Below the pieces are notes generated by a model. It was not told the DNA's origin. It did no database searches and was given only the letters and a program-made list of their open reading frames with translations. DNA of 64,000 nucleotides from assembly GCA_020638635.1 (NCBI GenBank), contig JACKIE010000001.1:434001-498000 (forward strand), given 5' to 3'. Below, in pieces: positions 7,667-15,657 of the stretch; positions within the stretch are counted from its first letter, which is position 1, and the number at the start of each line of letters is the position of its first letter. The position numbers and the translations under genes are program-made. Source of the stretch: Planctomycetota bacterium (GTDB lineage Bacteria > Planctomycetota > UBA8742 > UBA2392).

Positions 7667-7754
7667 CAGGTTGTAGGTGGTAGGTTGTGGGTTGTAGGGA
7701 CAGCTGACCCTCAGACCGTTCCAAAACCTACCACCTACAACCTACTACCTGCAG
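7667..7754. repeat. Heptad palindrome 4, GGTTGTA-type arms
   Basis: The left arm (7667-7700) is a run of 7-bp words CAGGTTG, TAGGTGG, TAGGTTG, TGGGTTG, TAGGG. The right arm (7725-7754) is its inverted complement, with words CCTACCA, CCTACAA, CCTACTA and CCTGCAG. A 24-nt loop separates them. The element fills almost the whole tssE-tssF spacer. The word differs from elements 1-3 but the period and layout are the same. Confidence 0.85.
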
Positions 7755-7764
7755 TTCGAGAACG

Positions 7765-9513
7765 ATGTTCAACAAGTACTACCAGGACGAGTTGGTTTTC
7801 CTGCGCGACATGGGGCGCGAGTTTTCCGCCGCGAACCCCGAGGCCGCGCGCTTCCTCGCCGAGCCCGGCAGCGACCCGGACGTCGAGCGTATGCTGGAAG
7901 GCTTTGCGTTCCTGGCCGCCAAGCTGCGCCAGAAGCTCGACGACGAGCTGCCCGAGTTCACGCACTCGCTGACCGAGATGCTCTGGCCGCACTACCTGCG
8001 ACCAATCCCCAGCACCACCATCATGCAGTTCGAGCACGCCAACCGCGACACCGCCGAGCTCAAGACTCTGCCGCCCGGCATCGAGATCGACTCCGTGCCG
8101 GTTGACGGCACGCGCTGCCGCTTCCGCACCAGCACCAGCCTGGACCTGCTGCCGCTCGAACTTCTCGAAGTGCAGCTGCGCCGTGAGGCCCCGGCCCGCC
8201 TGCGCCTGCAGCTCAAGGTCCCCGACAAGCTCACTCTGATGAAGGCCGGCCTCAAGAACCTGCGGCTGCACCTCGCCGGCGAGCCGGCCGTCACCCGCGC
8301 GCTGTACGTTTCGCTGCTGCGCCATGTGCGCCGCGTTGTGGTTCGCAAAGGCAGTGGCGCCGAAGACGCCGAGCGCTACGAACTGCCGGCTTCCGCGATC
8401 CGCCCGGTCGGATTCCGCGAAGACGAAACGCTGCTCGGCGGCCCCGGACCCAGCTTCCCCGGCTTCCGCCTGCTGCAGGAGTACTTCACCGCGCCCGCCA
8501 AGTTCATGTTCATTGAACTCGAGCGCCTGGACGGCACGGCGAACTTCGGCCTGGAAAGCCGCTTCACCATAGACTTCGAGTTTTCACGCCTGCCTGACAA
8601 CATGCCGCCCGTCAGCCGCGCCAACCTGCAGCTGAACTGCGTGCCCGCCGTGAACCTGTTCAAGCACGACGCCGACCCGGTCCGCCTTCAGCGCGGCCGC
8701 ACCGAGTACGCTGTGCGCCCCACGGGCGACGACCCGCGCCATTACGAAGTGCACTCGATCGACCGGGTTTACGGCCTTGAGGTAGGCACGGCGCAGGAGC
8801 GCGTCTTCAGCCCGCAGTTCCGACTGGCGCGCAGCGGGCGCCGTGATGAGCTGTTCTATCACGCGCGCCGCCGCGAGGCCGTGGCCGGCACCGGCAGCGA
8901 AATGCTGATCACCTTCCTGGACCCGGAAGACCCCGCGGCCAGGCCGAACATCGAGACGGTGACGCTCGATCTCACCTGCACCAACGCGCAGCTGCCCAGC
9001 CGGCTGGACGCGGGCGACGTGTCGGTGAAGACCGGCAACGCCCCGCTGTTCGCCAGGTACCGCAACATCTCACGCCCGACAGCCAGCGTGCCGCCGCCTC
9101 TGAGCGGCGACCTGCACTGGCGGCTGATCGCGCACCTGTCGCTGAACTACATGTCGCTGCTGAGCGCCGAGGCGCTGCGCAGCGTGATCGGGCTGTACAA
9201 CTTCAGGGCCCGCATCGACCGCCAGACCGAGCAGGCCCACGCACGGCTATTGGACGGCATCAAGGGCGCCCACGGCGAGCCCAGCTCGATGCTGCTGGAC
9301 GGCATGCCGGTGCGCGGCCTGGACGTCGAGTTGAACGTAGACGAAGAGCTGTTGGGCGGCGAAGGCGAAACCTTCCTGCTGGGCAGCGTGCTGAGCGAAT
9401 TTTTCGCGCAATACGTGTCGCTGAATGCTTTCAGCAGGCTCAAGGTGAAGGGCGCGAAACGGGGAGAGGTGTTCCAATGGCCGGCACGGATTGGCAAACG
9501 CGCCATCCTGTAA
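7765..9513 (+). CDS. tssF: TssF, T6SS baseplate protein
   Basis: 582 residues, typical for TssF, the large wedge subunit that forms the baseplate with TssE, TssG and TssK. The N-terminus MFNKYYQDELVFLRDMGREF is highly characteristic, followed by DPDVERMLEGFAFLAAKLRQ and EMLWPHYLRPIPS, the three landmarks of the family. The C-terminus contains GLDVELNVDEELLGGEGETF and LSEFFAQYVSLNAFSRL, as in other TssF proteins. The 3' end overlaps tssG by 37 nt, so the two are coupled. Confidence 0.95.
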   Translation: MFNKYYQDELVFLRDMGREFSAANPEAARFLAEPGSDPDVERMLEGFAFLAAKLRQKLDDELPEFTHSLTEMLWPHYLRPIPSTTIMQFEHANRDTAELKTLPPGIEIDSVPVDGTRCRFRTSTSLDLLPLELLEVQLRREAPARLRLQLKVPDKLTLMKAGLKNLRLHLAGEPAVTRALYVSLLRHVRRVVVRKGSGAEDAERYELPASAIRPVGFREDETLLGGPGPSFPGFRLLQEYFTAPAKFMFIELERLDGTANFGLESRFTIDFEFSRLPDNMPPVSRANLQLNCVPAVNLFKHDADPVRLQRGRTEYAVRPTGDDPRHYEVHSIDRVYGLEVGTAQERVFSPQFRLARSGRRDELFYHARRREAVAGTGSEMLITFLDPEDPAARPNIETVTLDLTCTNAQLPSRLDAGDVSVKTGNAPLFARYRNISRPTASVPPPLSGDLHWRLIAHLSLNYMSLLSAEALRSVIGLYNFRARIDRQTEQAHARLLDGIKGAHGEPSSMLLDGMPVRGLDVELNVDEELLGGEGETFLLGSVLSEFFAQYVSLNAFSRLKVKGAKRGEVFQWPARIGKRAIL

Positions 9514-10505
9514 CGGAGCTGCTCCAGGACGGGAACCATTTCTCGTTCTATGAAGCGATCCGCATGCTTCACGGCCTGCACCGTGACGCGCCCAAGCTCG
9601 GCCACCAGGGCCCGCCTGAGCTTGAGCGCGTACGCATCCGCCCGCTGCTCAGCCTGACCTTCCCGCCAGCCGACATCGCCCGCGTGGAAAAGCTCGAGCA
9701 GCCGGACGGCAGCGAGCGCATCCGCCTGGATGTCACCTTCATGGGCCTGTACGGGGCAAGCAGCCCGCTGCCCAGCTTCTACACCGAGGACCTGCTCCGA
9801 CTCGAGAACGAAGAAAGCCTGCTGCGCGGCTTCCTGGACCTGTTCCATCACCGCCTGTTCAGCCTGCTGTTCCGCGTCTGGGAAAAGTACCGCCACACCG
9901 TGCAGTACGACGCCGGCGGCAGCGACTACTACTCGGCCCGCCTGCTCACCATGATCGGCGCCGCCGCCGAGCTGCTGCCCGAAGACGAAAGCACCCGTCC
10001 CGGCCGCCTGCTGGCCTACGCCGGCCTGCTGACACAACAGCCGCGCAGCGCCGCCAGCCTGCGGGCCCTGTTGGGCGAGCACTTCCCGGAAGTGCAGGTC
10101 GAAATCGACCAGTGCCGCGGGCGCTGGCTCGATATCAGCCACGGCGAGCTGAACCGCCTGGGCGTGCGCAACAGCGCGCTCGGCCGTGACGTCAGCCTGG
10201 GCGGCAAGATCTACGACCGCGCCGGAAACTTCGGCATCAACCTGGGGCCCATGGACTTCGACACCTGGCTCGAGTTCCTGCCCGACGGCCGCAACATCGC
10301 GCAGCTGCGCGAGCTGACGGACCTGTTCAACGGCGACTGCCTCACCTATGAAGTCACCCTGCTGCTGCGCGGCGAAACCATGAAGCGCGCGCAGCTTTCG
10401 AGCAACCACACGCGCCTGGGCTGGTCCAGCTGGCTGGGCGAAAACGCATCAGAGGACCGCACTGTCACCTTCAAGTTCAAAGGATGGAAACATGGTCGAG
10501 GTTGA
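9477..10505 (+). CDS. tssG: TssG, T6SS baseplate protein
   Basis: 342 residues, the usual length. TssG joins two TssF copies in each baseplate wedge. It starts at an ATG inside the tssF 3' end, with GGGGAGAGG as ribosome-binding site. The N-terminus has the TssG pattern (FSFYEAIRMLHGL at residues 23-35, then ERVRIRPLLSLTFPPADI), a central FMGLYGASSPLPSFYTEDLL block, and a C-terminal TRLGWSSWLG motif found in most members. Its stop lies inside the first codons of tssH, a 14-nt overlap. Confidence 0.93.
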   Translation: MAGTDWQTRHPVTELLQDGNHFSFYEAIRMLHGLHRDAPKLGHQGPPELERVRIRPLLSLTFPPADIARVEKLEQPDGSERIRLDVTFMGLYGASSPLPSFYTEDLLRLENEESLLRGFLDLFHHRLFSLLFRVWEKYRHTVQYDAGGSDYYSARLLTMIGAAAELLPEDESTRPGRLLAYAGLLTQQPRSAASLRALLGEHFPEVQVEIDQCRGRWLDISHGELNRLGVRNSALGRDVSLGGKIYDRAGNFGINLGPMDFDTWLEFLPDGRNIAQLRELTDLFNGDCLTYEVTLLLRGETMKRAQLSSNHTRLGWSSWLGENASEDRTVTFKFKGWKHGRG

Positions 10506-13239
10506 TCTCAAACGCCTGGTTGGCCGCCTGAACCGCTTCTGCACCCGCGCGCTGGAAGCCGCGGCGGGCAACTGCGTCTCGCGCACCAACTACGAGGTCA
10601 CGGTTGAGCACCTGCTGCAGGCGCTGCTGGAGGACCCCAACGCCGACATCCAGCAGGCGCTGCAGAAGTTCGAGATCGACCCGGGGCGCGTCAACAAGGC
10701 GATCACCCGCGACCTCGACAACCTCAAGACCGGCAACGCCGGGCGCCCCGTGTTCAGCCCGCTGCTGACCACCTGGTTCCAGAACGCTTGGCTGATCGCG
10801 AGCATCGAGCACAACCAGGCCGAGATCCGCTCGGCCAACCTGCTGCAGGCCCTGCTGGCCAACCCGGCGCGCCTCGCCTCGGGCGAATACATCGACATGA
10901 TCACCGAGATCCCGCAGGCGGAGCTGGCGAAGAACCTGCACGAGATCGTCAGCACCTCGCGCGAGACCGCGGCGGCCGCCGGCGTGGCCGCAACCCCGGG
11001 CGGCATGCCCGGCGCCGAGCCCAGCCGCGAGGGCACCGCCCTGCAGCGCTTCTGCCAGAACTTCACCGAGCGCGCCCGCGCCGGCGAGCTTGACCCGGTG
11101 TTCGGCCGCGACCACGAGATCCGCCAGATGATCGACATCCTGGCGCGGCGCCGCAAAAACAACCCGATCTGCGTCGGTGAGCCGGGCGTGGGCAAGAGCG
11201 CCGTGGTGGAAGGCCTCGCCATGCGCATCGTGCAGGGCGACGTGCCCGAGGTGCTGCAGAACTGCGATATCGTGGGCCTCGACATCGGCCTGCTGCAGGC
11301 CGGCGCCAGCGTGAAGGGCGAGTTCGAAAAGCGCCTGAAGGGCGTGATCGACGAGATCAAGGCCAGCCCCAAGCCGCTGATCCTGTTCATTGACGAAGCC
11401 CACACGCTGATCGGCGCGGGCGGCGCCGCCGGCACCGGCGACGCGGGCCAGTTGCTGAAGCCGGCGCTGGCGCGCGGCGAGCTGCGCACCGTGGCCGCCA
11501 CCACCTGGTCCGAATACAAGAAGTACTTCGAGAAAGACGCCGCGCTGGCCCGCCGCTTCCAGCTGGTGAAGCTGGACGAGCCCGGGCCCGAGCTCGCCAC
11601 CACCATGCTGCGCGGCCTGCGCGCCAGCTATGAAAAGGCCCACAAGGTGGTGATCCGCGACGAGGCCATGGTGGCCGCCGCGCAGCTCGGCTCGCGCTAC
11701 ATTGCCGGGCGCCAGCAGCCGGACAAGGGCATCGATCTGATCGATACCGCCGCCGCGCGCGTGAAGGTGGCGCTGATCAGCAAGCCCGCCGAGCTGCAGG
11801 ACCTGGAGCGCAGCGTCGAGACCGACCTGCGCACCCTGAACGCGCTCAAGCGCGACCAGGAAACCGGCGGCATCGCCGACCCGGAATTGATGAAGGAAAT
11901 CGACGAGCGCATCAGCGCCACGCGCGACAAGGCCAAGGCCCTGACCGAGCGCTGGATGAAGGAACGCGACGCCGCCCACAAGGTGATCGCCATCCGCACC
12001 AAGCTGAACGAGCTCGCCGCCAAGGCAGCGGGCGAAGTTGAGCCGGCACCCGCCAAACCGAAGCAGGAGCCGCAAGCGCAAGCGCGCGGCCCGGAAGGCG
12101 CCAAAACCGCCGAAAAGTCCGAAGAGCCCAAGTACGACCTGCCCGACGACCACGACGCGCTGAAGCAGATGTTCGACAAGGAACTCAACGCCCTGCGCGC
12201 CATGCAGGGCACCGACCCGCTGGTTCCCGTCGAGGTCACCAGCGAGGTCGTGGCCAAGGTGGTCGGCGACTGGACCGGCATCCCGGTCGGCAACATGGTC
12301 AAGGACCAGGCCGCGCAGCTGCTCACCATGGAAGGCGAGCTGACCAAGCGCGTGAAGGGCCAGGACCACGTGATGAAGGCGATCGCCACCGGCATCCGCG
12401 CCAACAAAGCGGGCCTGGGCAACCCCCACGCGCCCATCGGCGTGTTCCTGTTCGTGGGCCCCAGCGGCGTCGGCAAGACCGAAACAGCCCTGGCCGTGGC
12501 CGACCTGCTGTTCGGCGGCGAGCGCTTCATGACCACCATCAACATGTCCGAATATCAGGAAAAGCACACCGTCAGCCGCCTGATCGGCAGCCCGCCCGGC
12601 TACGTGGGCTACGGCGAAGGCGGCCAGCTGACCGAAGCCGTGCGCCAGCGCCCCTACAGCGTGGTGCTGCTGGACGAGGTCGAGAAGGCCGACCTGGAAG
12701 TCATGAACCTGTTCTACCAGGTGTTCGACAAGGGCATGCTCAATGACGGCGAAGGCCGTGAGATCGACTTCAAGAACACCGTGATCTTCCTGACCAGCAA
12801 CCTCGCCACCGACATCATCACCGAGGCCTGCAGCGATGGCGACCGGCCGGACATGGACGAGCTGGTGGGCATGATCCGCCCGCAGCTCAGCGCGCACTTC
12901 AAGCCGGCGCTGCTGGCGCGCATGAACATCCTGCCGTTCTTCACGATCGACCAGTCGGCGATGAAGATGATCACCGACCTGAAGCTGAACAAGATCAAGC
13001 GCCAGCTTCACGACACGCACCACATGGAGCTGGTGTTCGCGCCCACGGTCACTGACGCCATCGCCGCGCGCTGCACGGAAGTCGAAACGGGCGCGCGCAA
13101 CATCGACCACATCATCCGCGGCTCGCTGCTGCCGCAGATGAGCACGCAGTTGCTGCAGAAAATGAGCGAGGGCGACCTGCCGGCGCGGCTGAGCATCGGC
13201 ATCGCCGACAACGGTTTGTTCTCGTTCGACTTCGCCTGA
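10492..13239 (+). CDS. tssH: TssH/ClpV, AAA+ ATPase that disassembles the contracted sheath
   Basis: 915 residues with two AAA+ modules, as in ClpV, which extracts TssC from contracted sheaths so subunits can be reused. An N-terminal Clp-N type domain (about residues 1-150) is followed by NBD1 with Walker A GEPGVGKS (residues 229-236) and Walker B LILFIDEAH. NBD2 has Walker A GPSGVGKT (656-663) and VVLLDEVEKAD. Between the modules, after the coiled-coil region, lies a low-complexity Pro/Ala/Glu/Lys stretch (about residues 510-550) that I do not associate with typical ClpV proteins. The start overlaps tssG, and vgrG follows after 50 nt. Confidence 0.95.
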   Translation: MVEVDLKRLVGRLNRFCTRALEAAAGNCVSRTNYEVTVEHLLQALLEDPNADIQQALQKFEIDPGRVNKAITRDLDNLKTGNAGRPVFSPLLTTWFQNAWLIASIEHNQAEIRSANLLQALLANPARLASGEYIDMITEIPQAELAKNLHEIVSTSRETAAAAGVAATPGGMPGAEPSREGTALQRFCQNFTERARAGELDPVFGRDHEIRQMIDILARRRKNNPICVGEPGVGKSAVVEGLAMRIVQGDVPEVLQNCDIVGLDIGLLQAGASVKGEFEKRLKGVIDEIKASPKPLILFIDEAHTLIGAGGAAGTGDAGQLLKPALARGELRTVAATTWSEYKKYFEKDAALARRFQLVKLDEPGPELATTMLRGLRASYEKAHKVVIRDEAMVAAAQLGSRYIAGRQQPDKGIDLIDTAAARVKVALISKPAELQDLERSVETDLRTLNALKRDQETGGIADPELMKEIDERISATRDKAKALTERWMKERDAAHKVIAIRTKLNELAAKAAGEVEPAPAKPKQEPQAQARGPEGAKTAEKSEEPKYDLPDDHDALKQMFDKELNALRAMQGTDPLVPVEVTSEVVAKVVGDWTGIPVGNMVKDQAAQLLTMEGELTKRVKGQDHVMKAIATGIRANKAGLGNPHAPIGVFLFVGPSGVGKTETALAVADLLFGGERFMTTINMSEYQEKHTVSRLIGSPPGYVGYGEGGQLTEAVRQRPYSVVLLDEVEKADLEVMNLFYQVFDKGMLNDGEGREIDFKNTVIFLTSNLATDIITEACSDGDRPDMDELVGMIRPQLSAHFKPALLARMNILPFFTIDQSAMKMITDLKLNKIKRQLHDTHHMELVFAPTVTDAIAARCTEVETGARNIDHIIRGSLLPQMSTQLLQKMSEGDLPARLSIGIADNGLFSFDFA

Positions 13240-13289
13240 CCGCTTCGACCCGCCGTCGCTCACGAAGGGAATGAAGAGAGGACCGAGCC

Positions 13290-15647
13290 ATGCCAGAGAT
13301 CGCGATCAGCCAGGTGATGCAGTTCCACTCGGACGCCGTTGAAGACGGCGACCTGATGGTGAGCGAGCTTGCCGGCACTGAAGCCATCAACAAGCCCTAC
13401 GAGTTCCACCTCGAGCTCGTCTCGGAGAAGGCCGACATCGACCTTGCCAAGCTGATCAAGGAGCCCGCCTGGATCGGCATCAAGCAGGGCGTGCAGCTCG
13501 CCGGCAGCGGCAAGCGCGCCAGCACCACGCTCAAGATCCACGGCGTGATCGAAAGCTTCGAGCAGGTGGGCAAAGAAATGGCCCTGGTGAAGTACCGCGC
13601 CGTTCTGGTGCCGAAGCTGAAGCGCCTGGCGCTCGCGCACCAGAGCCGCATCTTCCAGGACACCACCGTGCCCGACATGGTCAAGCAGATCTGCGACGAC
13701 CATGAGGTCGAGATCGACATCAGCAAGCTCGGCAGCTACGACAAGCGCGAGTACATCGTGCAGTACGAGGAATCGGACCTCGACTTCATCCACCGCTGGC
13801 TCGAGCACGAGGGCATCTTCTATTACTTCGTGCAGGACGAATCCCGCGAGAAGCTGGTGCTGGCCGACAAGCCCGAGGGCTACGGCGCGCTGCAGAGCAA
13901 CGAGGCCTACGCCTACCGCCCGCGCACCTCGGGCAAGGGCCGCGTCGAGGGCGCCGATTCCGAGGAAGCCGGCGACGACTGGTTCAAGGAAGAAGTCGTC
14001 AGCCTGCTGTCCTGCACCGTCAACCAGCTGCCCAAGGAAGTGGTGCTGAACGACTACAACTGGCGCGACCCCGACACCAAGCTGGAGTGCACCGAGCAGG
14101 TCAGCAAAGACGGCAAGGGCACGGTGTACGAGTACAACAACCACTACCAGACCACCGACCAGGGCAAGAAGCTGGCCAAGGTGCGCGCCGAGGAAATCAA
14201 CTCGCGCGAGAAGCTGTTCCGCGGCAGCTCCGACGTGCGCGGCTTCCGCGCCGGCATGGTGTTCGAGCTGAAAGAGCACTTCAACAAGGAGTTCAACCAG
14301 GAGTACCTGCTGGTCGAGGTTTCCCATGCCGCCAGCCAGTCCATCTCGCTGGATAGCGGCCAGGCCTCGGGCGCGACCTACGAGAACAGCTTCCTCGCCA
14401 TCCCCAAGAGCAAGCAGTTCCGCCCCGCCAGCAACACGCCCTGGCCCAGCATCAAGGGCGTGATGCACGCCATCATCGACGGCGGCGACGATTCCACACC
14501 CTACGCCCAGATCGACGACAAGGGCCGCTACAAGGTCAAGCTCCCGCTCGACCGCGGCGATTCGCAGGCCGGCAGCGCCTCGCGCTGGGTGCGCAAGGCC
14601 GAAAACTACGCCGGCCCCGGCCAGGGCATGCACTTCCCGCTGCTCAAGGGCGCGGAGGTGCTGATTACCCACATCGACGGCGACCCCGACCGCCCCATCA
14701 TCTCGGCCAGTATCTTCAACGAGAAGAACACCTCGGTGGTCAACAACAACAACGTGGTCGAGAACCGCCTGCACACGCCGGCCGGCCACGAGGTGATCCT
14801 GGACGACACCCAGGGCGCGGGCGGCATCAAGATCTTCACCACCGACCAGAAGAACCTGATCAAGATGGACGCCACCGGCGGCAGCGAGGCGATCTCGGTC
14901 AAGTGCAACGTAACCGGCGCGATCATCCGCATGGGCAAGAGCCAGGGCGAGTCGGCGGGCGCCAAGGCAACGTCCTCGGACGGCGTCTATATCTCCACCA
15001 GCGGCGAGCTGAACCTGTACTCGACCGGCTCCAACGTCAACATCGAGAGCTCGGCCAACTTCAACCAGGAATGCGGCGGCAACGCGGTCATCCACATCGC
15101 AGGCACCAAGCAGGAGACCGTGGACGGCACCAGCAACTGGAAAGTCTCCGGCCACAGCGCGGCCTACACCTACGGCGACTGGTTCACCTTCAACGCGGCC
15201 GCCAAGGTGGCCACCAGCGTCGGCGCGACGGCCACCGCGCAGGTCGGCGCGGAGGCCAAGGTGGCCTACGCCCTGTCGGCCAGCTGCGTGCGCGGCGACG
15301 GCATCGCGGCCACCTGGGGCGCCAGCCTGAAGTACGACAAGAGCAAGAGCTTCACCATCGGCTCCGACGTGTGGGGCCTGTTCATCAAGTCGAAGATCGA
15401 GCAGAAGGCGCTGACCGCCATCAACCTCGACTCCGCGGGCACGGTCACCATCGAGGCGGGCACCAAGCTCACCCTCAAGTGCGGCGGCAGCAAGATCGAG
15501 CTGACGCCGGCCGGCATCAAGCTGCAGAACGGCGGCTCGCGCCAGACCATGAACAGCAGCCTTGCGCGCCTGAAGGCCGCCAGCATTGAGGTCAAGGCTT
15601 CCGGCTCCCTGAATTGCAAGGGCACGCCGGGCGGACAGTACAAGTAA
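13290..15647 (+). CDS. vgrG: VgrG (TssI), T6SS spike protein
   Basis: 785 residues. VgrG trimers form the needle tip on the Hcp tube. The gp27-like half shows FHLELVSEKADIDLAKL near the N-terminus, then QYEESDLDFIHRWLEHEGIF (about residues 155-174), which is diagnostic. The gp5 OB-fold follows with YKVKLPLDR and SRWVRKAE, then HFPLLKGAEVLITHIDGDPDRP. The C-terminal 250 residues are a long Ala/Ser/Gly-rich, beta-helical needle region with no recognisable toxin domain, so this appears to be a structural VgrG. The C-terminus GTPGGQYK presumably meets the PAAR-like tip encoded at 20410. Confidence 0.93.
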   Translation: MPEIAISQVMQFHSDAVEDGDLMVSELAGTEAINKPYEFHLELVSEKADIDLAKLIKEPAWIGIKQGVQLAGSGKRASTTLKIHGVIESFEQVGKEMALVKYRAVLVPKLKRLALAHQSRIFQDTTVPDMVKQICDDHEVEIDISKLGSYDKREYIVQYEESDLDFIHRWLEHEGIFYYFVQDESREKLVLADKPEGYGALQSNEAYAYRPRTSGKGRVEGADSEEAGDDWFKEEVVSLLSCTVNQLPKEVVLNDYNWRDPDTKLECTEQVSKDGKGTVYEYNNHYQTTDQGKKLAKVRAEEINSREKLFRGSSDVRGFRAGMVFELKEHFNKEFNQEYLLVEVSHAASQSISLDSGQASGATYENSFLAIPKSKQFRPASNTPWPSIKGVMHAIIDGGDDSTPYAQIDDKGRYKVKLPLDRGDSQAGSASRWVRKAENYAGPGQGMHFPLLKGAEVLITHIDGDPDRPIISASIFNEKNTSVVNNNNVVENRLHTPAGHEVILDDTQGAGGIKIFTTDQKNLIKMDATGGSEAISVKCNVTGAIIRMGKSQGESAGAKATSSDGVYISTSGELNLYSTGSNVNIESSANFNQECGGNAVIHIAGTKQETVDGTSNWKVSGHSAAYTYGDWFTFNAAAKVATSVGATATAQVGAEAKVAYALSASCVRGDGIAATWGASLKYDKSKSFTIGSDVWGLFIKSKIEQKALTAINLDSAGTVTIEAGTKLTLKCGGSKIELTPAGIKLQNGGSRQTMNSSLARLKAASIEVKASGSLNCKGTPGGQYK

Positions 15648-15657
15648 GGACGCAGCC

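Noticed and set aside
10477..13263. A 928-codon open frame antisense to tssH
   Set aside because: It is a codon-bias shadow: in GC-rich genes the complementary frame often stays open. The plus-strand product is a complete ClpV with all motifs, and the antisense product shows only His/Val/Leu/Ala-rich sequence with no domain. The same reasoning removes the 805-codon frame against vgrG and similar ones against hppA, uvrC and gyrB.
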